A stretch of 64,000 nt of DNA. Source: Paragorgia papillata (Eukaryota; Cnidaria; Anthozoa; Scleralcyonacea; Coralliidae). Both the position numbers and the translations under genes were made by a program. The stretch covers positions 1,119,501 to 1,183,500 of the forward strand of contig JAWNZC010000225.1 of NCBI GenBank assembly GCA_035771165.1, given 5' to 3'. The notes beneath the pieces were generated by a model. That model saw nothing but the letters and a program-made list of their open reading frames with translations. It was not told the origin of the DNA and made no database searches. Shown here piece by piece: positions 22,839 to 34,943 of this stretch (position 1 is the first letter of the stretch; the number at the start of each line of letters is the position of its first letter).

Positions 22839-24781
22839 TTAACTCGAGGAAACAAGTTTTGCTTTCTGCCAGCAATCGGATGACTTTTCCAAGTCTACTT
22901 TCACAGTTAGAAATTCTCCACTACCAGGAAGTCTTCCTACTCCAGTCCAAAAGGACAGTAAATCCTTGACAGTTGCCCTATGATAAATAATACAATATTT
23001 AATTGTAATGGAACTGAGAAAAAATATTTCTAAAACATTTTAAGGTCAATTGTGTGATATCTCAAGTAAATAGCACAATCACGTCAAAATCCTTTGTTTC
23101 AAGAGGAAGATTAATGTTGCGCATGTACTGATGGGGAAATTACAGGTGTCAGTTATTTGTAAAACCCAATTGAAACCAATTTAATATCACAGTTTTATGT
23201 AGTAAATAAATATCCACAAAACTGATGAAACAGAGTAAGAGCATATAAAAATATATATATTGTATATACCTAGGCAGTTTATTGACCATAATACATGTAC
23301 ATGTAGTAGTTAAAACATGAGTGATCATTATTTACCTGATCAAATTGTAAGTGTAACTGATGAACACTTTGTTTAATAAAAGTTGCAGGAAAGGTTAGAT
23401 AAGATCATTTTATGTCAGAAAAAGACTTTATAATTGATGCATCTTCTCTGTATGGTGTCAGGAATTCAGTAAGTTCCTCAGATGGACTCTCGTTTTTGTC
23501 TAGGTGTGCAAGCTAAATATAAATATGAAAATGTAAAAAAAATATCTGAAAGCCTATATGAAAATTAAAGTAATAAAATGAAACAAGTACTGTACTCTCT
23601 TTAGCTTATGCAGCGAAAAAGAAGTTTGGGAGATACTTTCTTATTTCAAAGAACTTTTGAAATTATAAAGATTGACATCTGCAGTTTTTCCATATCTCAC
23701 TTCATTCTTTAGATATTGAGATTTGCGTGATATGCAAACATCACTCAGATGTCACACTGTATAATGACTTGTTGGAAAATCATGTCTATTTTTGCAATAA
23801 TTCTAGTAAATCACTCATGGAAGAGCTGCAAACCTCCATCTTTACATGTATCTCCGGACCGGCAGTGTTAGTTTCAGTAGTATCAGTAGTTTCTTCTGGT
23901 TCCCTTGAGTTACTTGCATCTTCATCTGAGCTAAGTCCATCAGTGCATGTCCACAAGTGATCTCGAAGTTGATGGATAGCTATTTCTTGGTTGCACATGT
24001 AACACCTTTCTTTAAGGGCTGACTCATTCTGCTGCACCAGAGGTTTAGTGGAAAGTGACCGTTGGATGGGTCACAGATAAATCTTCACTTGTCCACCACC
24101 TAAGTTTGCTCGAAGATCTTTTGCTGACCACGTGCAATTGATGATAGTTAGATCTCTACAACTTGGTAAACACCTCATCATTTCGAATCCTCCACAAGTG
24201 TTTAGTTGTGGAAACCCAACGTCATTTCTCTCACTATCTTTCGCGTCGGATGTTATCTTGCCGACGACAGCCTGTTCATCGTCTTCCATATCAACTTTTA
24301 TCTTTTTTAAACCCAGTGCAGCTTTAAAAAGTATCTGTTTTTCGGTTGATGTGGGTTTCTTGCTGCAAACCGAGTCTGCCATACAGATAAACTGGCACGT
24401 CCATGGTTTTGATTTTGCAGCTTTCTTTTTGGAACCAGCTCTCGCAGCCGCTCTTCCCTGAACTCCACCAACAGCTTGTCTTGGATTGAATAATGCAAGA
24501 CGTTCCTGTCGAACGACACTTGTGCCACCTGAAGTTGAACTAGCACCAGTACTTTCTTGTATACTTTGCCTGCAAGCATCACGAAGGCGAATACGATCTC
24601 CAATACGATTTAATTCGTTATCGCTCGTAGATAGAAGAACTGTATCTGCTTCTATTCTTTCCGCTTGGAATCTTTCTACCAAAGTCCCCAAATTTAGAGA
24701 CCTCAGTATCCTTTCCATTTCGACAAGGTATTCTTCGCTAGTACATGAGCCATATAGAGGAGGAATGGCGGGAGTATTCAA
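22839..24781 (-). pseudogene. SAM / C2HC zinc finger / HECT-fragment gene with premature TGA
   Basis: The first exon (24781 down) encodes a SAM domain at about residues 18-76 (LNLGTLVERFQAERIEADTV...GDRIRLRDACR). A G2E3-like N-terminal region follows (WTCQFICMADSV, GGFEMMRCLPSCRDL, LGGGQVKIYL). A TGA at 24073-24071 then interrupts the frame. The same frame continues without loss of register as PIQRSLSTKPLVQQNE and a C2HC finger, RCYMCNQ...HLWTC, to 23786. Two further exons are inferred at 23513-23395 (LAHLDKNESPSEEL) and 22977-22839. The last is HECT C-lobe-like, VKDLLSFWTGVGRLP, but lacks the catalytic cysteine segment. The HECT N-lobe is missing. The family is G2E3-like E3 ligases of invertebrates; this copy is probably inactive as a ligase. 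Confidence 0.6.
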
Positions 24782-25204
24782 TGAGTTTCCCGAGCATGCG
24801 CTGCCACAGACCGTAGCTGACCAAAAATACTGGCTCAGTGAGTATAATGTTTACAAAGGTACGGCGTATAACGTTGGAGCCGACTTTTAGGGCACTTGGT
24901 GTCAGCGGCTTATCGCAAAAAATGTCGCCAATGAAGTCGCTCGTAAATGATCTACCTTTAGCATGGAAGTATAAGTTATTTATGAAACTTTTGTAGCTGG
25001 AAATGCAACTTATAAATAAAATATTAAACGTTTTTTCCCACTGAGCTGCAATTGAGCGTTTTCTCACCATATTTCCCTTTGATATTGCACATTTTATGAT
25101 GCGAGTATTACGTCAGTATTCGATTTTAACGGGCGAACTAAAAGACGGACGACAACATTAGTTGTCGATATTTTTAGCGAAATACTGTCGCATTTATCTC
25201 CCTT
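24782..25204. other. Upstream region of the SAM/zinc-finger gene
   Basis: Intergenic DNA with no recognised coding sequence. It would contain the promoter of the minus-strand SAM gene. The 5' edge merges into the minisatellite. Confidence 0.4.
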
Positions 25205-25264
25205 TTGTCGATTGCGAATATAGGAGCTGTGCCAAGAGAAATAGCCAATGTTACAGCACGTATT

Positions 25265-25945
25265 AATGTCGAAGGAACCGCGTATAAAGCTGAAGGTACC
25301 GCGTATAATGCCAAAGGTACCGCGTGTAATGTTAAAAGTACCGCGTATAAAGCTGAAAGTACCGCGTATAATGTTAGAAGCAGTAAGTATATTGTTAAAA
25401 GCACGTACAATGTTAAAAGTACCGCGTATAAAGCCAAAGGTACCGCGTATAATGTTAAAAGTACCGCGTATAAAGCTGAAAGTACCGCGTATAATGTTAG
25501 AAGCAGTAAGTATATTGTTAAAAGCATGTACAATATTAAAAGTACCGCGTATAATGCCAAAGGTACCGCGTATAATGTTAAAAGTACCGCGTATAAAGCT
25601 GAAAGTACCGCGTATAATGTTAGAAGCAGTAAGTATATTGTTAAAAGCACGTACAATGTTAAAAGTACCGCGTGTATAAAGCCAAAGGTACCGCGTATAA
25701 TGTTAAAAGTACCGCGTATAATGCTACAAGCACCGCGTATAATGCTACAAGCAGCAAGTATAAAGCTAACAGCAACGCGTATAATGCTACAAGCAGCGAG
25801 TATAAAGCTAACAGCACCGCGTATAATGCTACAAGCAGCGAGTATAAAGCTAACAGCACCGCGTATAATGTTAACGCTATGGCGTATGTTACAAGTAGTG
25901 AATACGACAATAAAAGCACCGAGTGTAATAACAAATGCACCTTGT
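25265..25945 (+). repeat. 21-bp minisatellite with 123-bp higher-order unit
   Basis: The unit is like AAAGTACCGCGTATAATGTT in about 32 copies. A higher-order period of 123 bp is marked by GCAGTAAGTATATTGTTAAA at 25378, 25501 and 25624. Because 21 is a multiple of three, several frames stay open on both strands (for example a 257-codon plus-strand frame of TAYNVKS heptads and a minus-strand LTLYAV heptad frame). A 2-bp insertion in ACCGCGTGTATAAAGCC at about 25675 shifts register without closing the plus-strand frame. There is no start context or other domain, so translation is unsupported. Confidence 0.85.
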
Positions 25946-25978
25946 GCACCAGTAAAAGTATCGATTATAAAAACATAA

Positions 25979-26915
25979 TAATGATATTTTATAACTTATG
26001 AGAGTCATGGCTTTCCATATGCTCTAGACAATTTAACTTTCACTACATTGAAGTGTTATATTGTATATTTAAGTACACCAACTTATACTGAAGAAGTGCT
26101 GTAATTTATAAATTTAATGAAATACATATACTGCATAAATTAAATGTAGTGAGCATATAATCAGTCCCCCAGTTCAAATTAATCTAATTACAGTGCTGAA
26201 TTAAAGTGGACTTGTCCCTGGATGGACTGTCAAATGTAGCCTAAGTTTCCACAGTAGGCCTTTCGCTTCAGGCTTGAGCTTGGCCACAGTGTTTAATGGT
26301 TTAATAGACGGGTTCATTCTATGTGAAGACCCTCAATTTAGCTGCCCCTATATTCTTGTCGATGAGCTCGGAGAAACATTCACTAAGCATTAGCATATTA
26401 ATGGTTATAGAAGGAGATTGCTGCCAGTGTAAGCAGGCAGTGTGTTTTAACATACGAAAAGGTCGAGTTGGTGAACTGCCAAGACTACAGACAATAAAAT
26501 AATGTGAAAATAATGCATGATAATACTGTACTGTACTTTTCATTCATTCATTTATTTATTTATTTATTTAAAAACAAACCTTTTTAAAAGCAAACAACTA
26601 TCATCACGAACTGCTTCCACAATGTTCAAAATGAAAGTATTAAAGTTCAATGTTAACATACTAGTAAGTTCTAGTGTACACAGCCAGGTAGCCAGGTACA
26701 ATGTACTTTTAAAATATTTGTACAACACTGTCAAACAGCATTTCAGATATATTGTACATACACAATACTTGTACTGGTAATAGTGAATAAAGTGCTGGTG
26801 ACATAAATTCTAAACTCAACAAAGAAAGAAAAGTTGTTACAAGCAACAACTTTTTGTGTTGTAAACTTACTGAACTGTTATATGTTGTTTGGAGGAGGAT
26901 GTACTCTGTAAAAGT
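25979..26915. other. Intergenic, no gene seen
   Basis: AT-rich DNA with a TTTATT run at about 26540-26570. It contains the 3' flank of the HECT pseudogene on the minus strand. Nothing else is recognised. Confidence 0.4.
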
Positions 26916-27239
26916 TTAGACAGAACCATATCCAAGGTAATTCTCACAGGCTTCTAAGAACTTTGCCTGGAAACTCTCAAAGCTTGTGTGTACAGTTGGT
27001 ACCCTTAACACAAAGGCACAAGTTTCTGCAAAGAATGTTGGGTTGCTGCTCTCTGACAATTCTACTTCAATTTTGCATTTTAGGCCAAGTGGAGGAATCT
27101 TATCTCGAGAAGTCATGAAATGGAGGAACTTGGCCAGTCCAGTAGATCCTTGCTCTAAAATATTGGAGGAGGGAATTACAATTAGCAATCTTCGATAGTA
27201 TTAAATTGATATATTTGAAAAAGGAAAACAGTCTAAGAA

Positions 27240-27367
27240 AAAAATTGAAATATAGTAAGGTTTGATATACTGCCGAAACACAAAGGGCCTTCGCTCGAAA
27301 CGTTAGACTCCTACGTTCTCTGTTTCGGCAGTATATCAAACTTTACTATATTTCGATTGTTTTTTTC
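27240..27367. mobile_element. Fold-back MITE
   Basis: AAATATAGTAAGGTTTGATA with TACTGCCGAAACA on the left is mirrored by TTTCGGCAGTATATCAAACT and TTACTATATTTC on the right. The loop contains CTTCGCTCGAAACGTTAG. It lies just upstream of the last HECT exon, in an intron of the pseudogene. Confidence 0.7.
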
Positions 27368-27476
27368 AACACTGCCTATGCAGCACACTACTTTTATTTC
27401 ACTGTTAAGAAAAAAATGGAAGTCGTGTTTCTTTACAAAAAAATCAGCTGGAAATGGGGTTTCATTAAACAAATAA

Positions 27477-28097
27477 AGCTCCGTGCATATGTACTCTTAT
27501 AAAGGCACGTTTGACGTAATTTGAACACGAAAGGAAATTCAAAATCAGTGGCGTGCAGGGTTGACCAATTGCCCGGGCACCAAGTGCACACCCAAGATTT
27601 GTTCTGCAGCGACGGAAGAAATTCAAGATGGCGGAGCGTGGAATTAAAATTTTCAATACCAGTCCTCTTAACAGCCTTCCTTGGTTTTAATTCGCATCTT
27701 ACATCATTTAATTGGTCTCATTCGCATCTTACGAGCTAAATTTGAACATTTCAAACATACGTGACAGAAATTTTTCTCGCCTTTGTACAGTTCGGTGGTT
27801 TGGCCCGTAGTAATTCTAGTTCAGATTTTTAAAATTATGAATATAGTTGCCCTGGCATGGACGAGCATTGCCCGGGCTTGCCTACGCCACTGGTTCAAAT
27901 AACGTCAAATGTACTTTTACAAGAGTACACATGCACAGGAGCGGTATGTTTTATTTGTTTTATAAAATATGAAGGGAAAAAACAAATTAAAAGTGGGGTA
28001 GTTTTGAAAGTTCGCTAGCTTTTACCGCAAGGTGACGCCATCCTATACGCCACTCCACGCCATTTTACATCTTCATACTCTTATAAATGCACGGAGC
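27477..28097. mobile_element. Nested TIR elements including a hAT-like MITE
   Basis: The inner element at about 27546-27893 has CAGTGGCGTGCAGGG and CTACGCCACTG ends, which are hAT-like, and near-matching 8-bp flanks (TTCAAAAT and GTTCAAAT). Around it, TGTACTCTTATAAAGGCACG...TTTGACGT (27489) and ACGTCAAATGTACTTTTACA (27902) are inverted. CTCCGTGCAT (27479) is mirrored by ATGCACGGAG (28090). This suggests insertion of one element into another. Confidence 0.5.
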
Positions 28098-28564
28098 CCA
28101 GCCAATCATAGCGTGCGTAGAGGACATCTTATTTTATAATGAATATTATTGTAGTACTAGAATTGTAGTTTGTCAGTCACTGGTCAGGATTCTTGATTTG
28201 CTGACTCAAGATGAATATGACAGGATATAGTTTATAAAAAAATATGGATGTGCAGAAATATGACATTTATTTTGAGTGTTACTTGTTCAGGTTCTCTCAC
28301 TCTGAATCAGGATCTCTCATTCGCTTTGCTCATGTGTGAGATACATGTATCCTGATCAACACAAGAACACAACCAACCAAGCATGCATTGTTCTGTTCAT
28401 ATTGCACCACAAAAAAATAGAGCAGCACTAACTCTAGTATGTTTCATTATAATCAATCAACACGTGAGATTATCAAGAATAGTCACGTTCAATTATATTA
28501 GTCTGTGGCGAAAACATCAATAAAATACTCTATTTTACATAATAGTATGATAGTAATAACAAAC
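28098..28564. other. Intron sequence, no gene seen
   Basis: AT-rich, within the HECT pseudogene. It contains a short inverted pair around GGATCTCTCATTCG...GTGTGAGATACATGTATCC. No coding signal. Confidence 0.35.
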
Positions 28565-28860
28565 CATTCTCCAAATTCTGTATGGACTGAATAAGGAACT
28601 GCTTGGCCAACTTGTCCATATCATCTTCTTGAATGTAGAGGTTTTCAATTAAATCTTTACTTGTCAAATGTGTTTGTGCACCACTTAGGAAGTGTGCCTG
28701 CATAAGCTCTGGATGCGATGTAATTAGACTGGACACCGAGTATTTCCAAACCTTTGCAAAACTGGTCCAATGGCTCCTTCCTCTTCGTGAGAACGTCGTG
28801 GAGAATGAGAGTCTGCATTGCATGATGTCTGTTTTTCATTGTAATGGGCTGTGTAGCCAT

Positions 28861-30239
28861 CCTGAAGTTACCAATGAATTTCCAAGAAATTCATTCTCTG
28901 TTATCAGCTGGTTAAGATCATCATCATTGGAAGCTACATTCACCTATAGTATTGATCAGAGGAACATTAATTCACAAATAAATTCAGCCCATTTGGAGCG
29001 GACAGGCCTTAAGGAAAGCCTTAAAGATCTGAAGGGAAGTTTTGTTACGAGAGGTTTTAAGAAGAGTTTAACAGATGAACAGTTTTTAAAAGCCAAAGCA
29101 AAAAAAAAAAAGAGAAGACCTCCATTGTCAAGAAACTAAATAAAGAGAATTTTAACAGCCTATTTATTTAGTGGTCAATTTTCGTTATCGGAAATTGGTA
29201 GAATTGTTAATTCGCTTTGGCCGATATTACATGCGTTGGATGACATGAAACGGATCTTTTGGGCAAAGGCGTTTGTTGCCTTTATAAGATCTAGGAATCT
29301 TAGGATAAAAGATAGATGGGACGATAACCAGAAAAGGGATGAATTTTTCTGGGCTTTCAAAGTGTTTAATTGATATTAAAACACGATCAAGTCGGTTTTC
29401 TTTGGGGTTTTTTGCGGGATTTATATCCCATAAATCCCGCATTATAAATTCATAGGGATTATATATATAAGCCCTATTATATATATAATCCCTATGAATT
29501 TATAATTGCCCAATTCATAGGGTGCCTGCTACAACTATCTCGTATGGTAACGCCGGTAGCGCCCACTTACGGGAAGGAGAGAAAGGGTTTGCTTTTCGCT
29601 CCACGTAGTTTTAAACGAGAGGAAGGCAAACCAATGAAAATCATCAAAATCTGTTGGTTGAATCAGAAATGTATTACGCTGAACGTTGAGCATAAAATGT
29701 GGGATTGATACTGCATTAATACGCATGCCCAATGCTGTAATGATAGATCTGGTACTAATTATTCATACTAATTATTCAGACAAGCTTGTAGAAGTCTGTG
29801 TATGTGTTCAATGAACCTTTACGTACTTCTCAAGTTGTTTAATAAACTGTTATTCAAAGGTTGCTTTGGAGTCTTATTATTTCATAAAATCCCGTTAACA
29901 TTTGACATAACAATGTCCTTCGACACTCGGTAAATGCTATCTTTTAGAAAACCTTCTTCAATCGTGTTTTAAGTCGGATAAATACCTCGAACGTCGGCTT
30001 TAAGCCAGATAGATCCCGAGGGCCGAACTCCGTTCTCGGTATTTATGCTATATTAAAAGCGTAGAGTGTTGCGTAGGGCGCATATAGCAAAGTGAAAATA
30101 TTGTGAACTGCCAAAATTTTGAGGAACGAAATAACGAGCCCTTTTGCCCTTGGGGCCCTTTTGCTGTTTAATTGATATATTTGATTACCGGTTACCCCCC
30201 TCTCGAATCAGCACTGTTGAACTAGTTACTGCTCTCTAA
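28861..30239. other. Large intron-like gap in the HECT pseudogene
   Basis: It holds a strong hairpin at about 29438-29504 (ATTATAAATTCATAGGGATT and its complement around ATATATA tracts). The plus-strand open frame at 28950-29139 ends in a Lys-rich run and is not recognised. No exon is assignable. Confidence 0.4.
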
Positions 30240-30475
30240 AGTAAAGAGCGCTATAGTAACTGAGACCTTATGGATACGTTGTGAAACCGTACAATACGTT
30301 GTGAGACGTTACGTCGTGAGGCCTTACGTAATACGTTGTGAGACGTTACGTTACGTTGTGAGATCTTACATTAGGTTATGAGACCTTATACGTTACATTG
30401 ACACCTTACGATACAGCCTCAGACCTTACGATATGTTGTGAGACCCTACGTTACGTTGGGAGACCTTGAGTCCTG
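30240..30475. repeat. Degenerate about 20-bp minisatellite
   Basis: Units like TACGTTGTGAGACCTTACG are repeated about ten times with substitutions and length changes. Confidence 0.7.
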
Positions 30476-31146
30476 CTTTTCCTGAATTTTCCTATACATG
30501 TACGCTATAGTTATACTTTTCCATTGATAGAATTTAGAGTATATATTTTATTACAATGTACCTGTGAGATCAACTGCTTGAGCTCCAAGTCAATAATGTC
30601 ATCAACAGAACAGCAGTCTGGAGTAACAGATGACGTTGCGATGTAATTATATGCTGCAGGACTCAAGCATGGAATCCCTATATCTAAGTGTATGATAAGA
30701 TATGCCACCATTTTACCAGTAACTTGGAACAGCCTTGAGTACATGCCATCAATTGAGTAAATTGGTAGTTGTGCCTTCAAATAGGTTTGCTTGTGCTGAG
30801 AATATAGCCTTACATAACAGGGAACCATACTCCCTCCTCAAGCCGCCTGCATCAACACCTGCTTCTCCTTCAAATTTTATGCTTGGAGCTGCTGTGTAGT
30901 AAAATTGTGGGTTTTTGAAGGTGGCAATACTCTCACGCCAGAAATCATCCCTGCAGACACGAATTCGCTTTACATTTTCTTCGTCAAGTTTCAGTGACAG
31001 TTTATGACAGTGCATTAATTATTTTAGGGTTGAATAAGCTTTGGTAGCTGGTGGAATAAAAGAGGTGGTGCTAGTGATAAATGGACTTCTTGTTAATTCA
31101 GAGTCAGACTCTGAATCAGAGTGAACATGGATTGCACTACTGGTTC

Positions 31147-31859
31147 CTGTTGAAACAAGTGCAGATCATGTTGTACTTCTGGATTTGTTTACTGTATCTT
31201 ATAGACTTATTCAAAAATGTCTCCCGAATTAAAATTGTTTTATACACATATAAATTATGAACTCGTTTTCATGTGCAAAATTCAAGGTGGTCATTTTTGA
31301 ATAAGGTCTATTGACCAGATGTTTATATTAAAAGGGGATTTTCTTAATGTTGTGTAGTCTTCATAAAATTCTTATGATATTTGATCGTTACTGTAGATGC
31401 CAGCTGTCATTCTTATGATAGACATGCTTTGGTCAAAAATAATTAAGATAAGATAAAAACTTTATTTCGAGGGGGTAACACCTTACAAATAATTGATAAA
31501 CTTGTGGCTCTCGAATTGTAGACTGAAAATAAATTGCTCTCATTTTGTAAAAGAAAATGAGAGCTTCATAAACTCACCAAGGCATCTTAATGTACTGTGA
31601 AATTTGTAGGATGGGGAGTAAATGTCAGGTGAACTGTGAAGGTTTTATTACTAAAACATGCTTATACTGGGGACTTGTGTGCTGCAAGGTATCACAAGAG
31701 GCATGCATTCTTTCCCAGGGGGCATGGCCCTCCATCAATGACAAAGAAAATTGGCAGCAGTAATAAAATGTATGAGTTTAGAATTGACACTATTAAATCT
31801 GTGCCATCCATCAATGATGACGACTGATGAGTGCATGACAGGATTAACAATACATGTAC
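31147..31859. other. Intron sequence of the HECT pseudogene
   Basis: The gap between the Ser-rich linker exon and the HECT N-lobe exon. The inverted pair AATTTATTTTCAGTC / GAAAATGAGAGC around 31525-31565 is weak. No gene is recognised. Confidence 0.35.
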
Positions 31860-32065
31860 CTGCAGCTTCTGATGAGTGGCTAGTACTTGCGATATCTGGT
31901 TTTCTGGATATACTTGGAGACTCAGATGATACACCCTGGCCTGCATCTATAATAAATTAGTTATACGGTAGTCTGTATAACATAATATGCATGGTGAGAT
32001 GGCTATATAATTATTTAGAGGTAGTTATAGAACTGGGTACCCAATTTTCATATACCTGTACATAA

Positions 32066-32305
32066 ATTCCTTACTAAAAATTTATAGGAATTCTGAATTC
32101 TGATAAGAATTCCTATTATATTTTGGCCCCAAAAGAATTCCTATAGGATAGGAAATTTTCTATACATGTAGGAATTCCTATCTAACTTCCTATTGGAAAT
32201 TTCCAATTATATTTTGGCCCAAATTCCTAACAGGAAAATGTCATATCCTACAGGAATCAGCCTTTAGGAACCTAGCTACAGTATAGGATTTTCTTGTAAG
32301 GGAAA
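32066..32305. mobile_element. MITE related to the CCTATAGG element
   Basis: CCTTACTAAAAATTTATAGG on the left and AGGATTTTCTTGTAAGGG on the right form imperfect inverted ends. The body is rich in TAGGAATTCCTAT palindromes and two TATATTTTGGCCC words. It resembles 17748-17978 in having CCCTTACAAAA-type ends. It lies in an intron of the HECT pseudogene. Confidence 0.5.
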
Positions 32306-33656
32306 TATTAAAAATGCAAGGTTGATTGGATGACCAGAACACAATACTGTAAAATCAAATTTGACAATTAAATCTATACAAAATGCAGTGTTGACAAAAT
32401 AACCAAAGCAACAAGCTGCAGGTCACAAATTGTTGGTAAATTATAAGTTGATCTGGTACATAATATATACTCAGCTACATGTACCTACAGTATCACATGC
32501 CTATAACAGTATGATTGCCAACTCTAACACTGACAATACACTGTCACAGTGGTGCTTAATTACTCTCTTGGTTATCCTCGCCCATGTTTTTGGAAAAAGG
32601 TCAATAGTCATGCAGTTTATATTTAAAGAAGTATTGCAAAAACATGACACCTTACAGGGGGAACTACAGCTACTGCATGTATTTAGGCCGGCATCTGCAT
32701 GTAGCTCATAGCAGCACATTAACACTCATAACAACTACCTTCAGGATCTGATAGAAGCTCCTGTGCTGCCATAGCAATACTCCCGCTTGACCTCCTAACT
32801 GCCTTTTCAATCTCAGCTGATGGTTTCCCAGTGAATATATCTTTCAGCATGGAGACAGACTGTTCATCATCAAGTCCTTGGTTATCTTGCCCAGTCAGGC
32901 GAGTGGTTACAAAACTGTACTCTGCGAGAAAATGAGCCTCACCCAATCACTATCAGAGTGCATTGCATATGACATTTGTTATTTTATAATACCAATTGCA
33001 ACAATTATTTTGACCATTTACCATACTGAAATAACTTCCATTGTACGTACTGGTTTACCCACCCACCCCCTTATCCTACTTATAGTTAATACAGATATAA
33101 AATATGATATATATGTTAACTTTATTACCATGTATTAACCATACAATGTACTTACTTTCTGTTACTACACTGGGCCTGATGCTGCCTAAATCCTGTCATT
33201 GCAACATTGGCCTCACACTGTAGGCACCTGACTGAAGGAACATTGCCATCTTGAACCTTAAAAATTAAAGAGATCATCAAGAAATTGTAGTTAACTAATT
33301 GGAAGCCTTGGTGATAAGTCAACCACTTGTTAATTCAAACTAAATCCCATCACTTGAAATTATATACTTATTTTAAAAAGTGTTTATGCAACGAAATTTC
33401 ACCCCAGTTTTTTATGATTGCATTTAAAAGAACACTTAAAATGACAAAGTAACATCTTTTGTAGAATTTCATTTCCTTTCTTCATTCTTGAGATATTCAG
33501 GTTTGTTTGATATGCAAATGTCATATACATGTATACTTATGACATCACACTGAATCATGGCCAGAAATTGGAACCGTGGCGCCCGCCGTTAATGGTCAGC
33601 GATAACTCCCCAAAGTCGTCGCAGGTCAGCAGCACTACCCAAAAATTTAGTTCAAA

Positions 33657-34625
33657 ATGGCGGATTGTATAGCAACGAGGGGTGCAAAGCCTGCCATTTC
33701 TTATTCAGCTTTGCACAATCTGAGCAATATATATTCGGAGAAGAAAAAAAAGCAAGCTAAAAAGGCAACAGGGAGATTTTTTGAAGCGGAACGAATAATT
33801 GAAAGGAGAAACGGGCGTGAATCGGTATGTATGAATTGGTTTTAAATCTTAATGGTTTTATATACTGTAGTTCACTTCAAATTCAATGCTCAATTTGCTG
33901 ATTTCAGATTTGGTTTTTGTTTTAATATCTAGAGAGAGTATTTAGTTAAATGGTGTGGCTACCCAACGTCGCAGTCGTCCTGGGAACCGGAGGAAAACAT
34001 GAACGAGATTTTGCTAAGGTAAGCAATCTCATATTGATGCTATTAATAGGTCATAATAGGCCATATGGTGGTATGTACTATCAACTATGTTTCTCTGAAT
34101 GTAGAGTATTTGAAAAAAGCACACACACAAATGCCTAAAAGTGTTAAAATTGACATGATTGTTAAAAATAATAATCTGCATTGTATTTTTGACAGGAGCT
34201 ATGATCATCCACAGCCAGACATGTCAAGGGTCGAAGAGTCGTGTTTTGCTCTTCGAACAACCGTAACACATGGGCTGAAGTCATCTGGGGTGGATGTTCA
34301 TTTATATGTACCATTCCACCTTGATGTTTGGAGATACCTGATGCAAGGTAAAGGTGAAGCTATCGAAGGAGGTAGCAAATTGTATCAAAAGAAAGACTTT
34401 GATAGGTTTGTCGACTGGCCAGATCATTGGAGTTACATCATGAATCTTCATGGCACAGGAAGAGCAATCGATTTTCCCATAAAAGTAAGGCCATTCCTGG
34501 GGAAATCGTGTATGAAAGATTTTGTTGTGGGGGATGATGGAACAATTGTGAAAGCTCCTATATTGTATACTGAAAAGTTGAGTATTTATTTTGTAAAAAG
34601 AGCGTGTAATCCTAACAATATATAA
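33657..34625 (+). CDS. Chromodomain protein, three exons, copy 2
   Basis: Exons are 33657-33824, 33933-34018 and 34196-34625, with donors TCG|GTATGT and AAG|GTAAGC and acceptors ATCTAG and GACAG. The frame is open for 227 aa from AAAATGGCGG. Exons 1-2 give FFEAERIIERRNGRES plus REYLVKWCGY...SWEPEENM, a chromodomain. Exon 3 carries the same unnamed C-terminal region as copy 1 (HLDVWRYLM, DWPDHWSYIMNL, FPIKVRPFLG, EKLSIYFV). Both introns match copy 1 in position and phase (0 and 2), and the middle exon is 86 nt in both. It diverges from the HECT pseudogene and converges with the CAWC-box paralogue, mirroring the arrangement at 3250-4578. No lesion is seen, so it may be expressed. Confidence 0.8.
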
Positions 34626-34943
34626 TATATTTAAATATAATATCATTAACCCTGGCATGTATATATCCTAAAAACTGTTCATATTAATATTATATACAAT
34701 AAATAATATACCACTTTCAAGATCAAATGACATCCCTCATATCAAATTATGGAAGGATATGCATTTCTCATTACAACTACCTATTACTCTTACATCGAAG
34801 CAATTTATTTGCCGAGATCACTGCCACAATAGTAAGTTTTTCATTCTTGTATATTAAGATACGAGGCATGTCAAATTATTTTGAAAGTGGACTATATCCC
34901 TCTTTAAAAGTCTAAACCTCTTTGCGCAGCTGATTTATATGGG

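Larger units (their letters stand above)
19027..23855. repeat. Arm 1 of a long inverted repeat
   Basis: This whole stretch is the reverse complement of 59238-64000, with corresponding positions summing to roughly 83027-83093. Matching landmarks are KDZ exons 1-4, the fold-back, TA and SINE block, the HECT exons and the AAAGATGGAGG inner boundary. Differences are mainly TA-tract lengths, small indels and scattered substitutions. Arm 1 continues left of 19027, but the partner leaves the window, so the true outer end is unknown. Confidence 0.9.
26916..33256 (-). pseudogene. G2E3-like HECT ubiquitin ligase pseudogene, multi-exon
   Basis: Minus-strand pieces in order: 33256-33156, a C2HC finger (CLQCEANVAM...HQAQC); 32931-32739, a CUE-like helical segment (VSMLKDIF, AVRRSSGSIAMAAQELL); 31946-31860, a Ser-rich linker in phase. 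From about 31146 comes a Ser/Asp-rich exon leading into the HECT N-lobe (RVCRDDFWRES, FEGEAGVDAGGLRREY). Then 28860-28565 (KEPLDQFCKGLEILGV, LIENLYIQEDDMDKLAKQ) and the C-lobe at 27160-26916 (LAKFLHFMTSRDKIPPLG, AETCAFVLRVPTVHTSF, with the catalytic cysteine). Lesions: TAA at 31021-31019 before the N-lobe, a shift between LFEG and LPIYSIDGMYS near 30785, and a shift after EILGV near 28730. CUE plus HECT implies ubiquitin binding and transfer in the ancestor. It diverges from the chromodomain gene at 33657. Confidence 0.65.

Noticed and set aside
25174..25949. Minus-strand LTLYAV-type open frames
   Set aside because: They mirror the 21-bp minisatellite; unit length divisible by three keeps them open without evidence of coding.
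27629..27690. Start-like AAGATGGCGGAG with about 20 codons
   Set aside because: It lies inside nested MITEs, and the frame closes quickly without a donor.
28950..29139. Plus-strand frame rich in Lys ending near 29139
   Set aside because: No start or splice context and no recognised motif; the Lys run is an A-rich tract.
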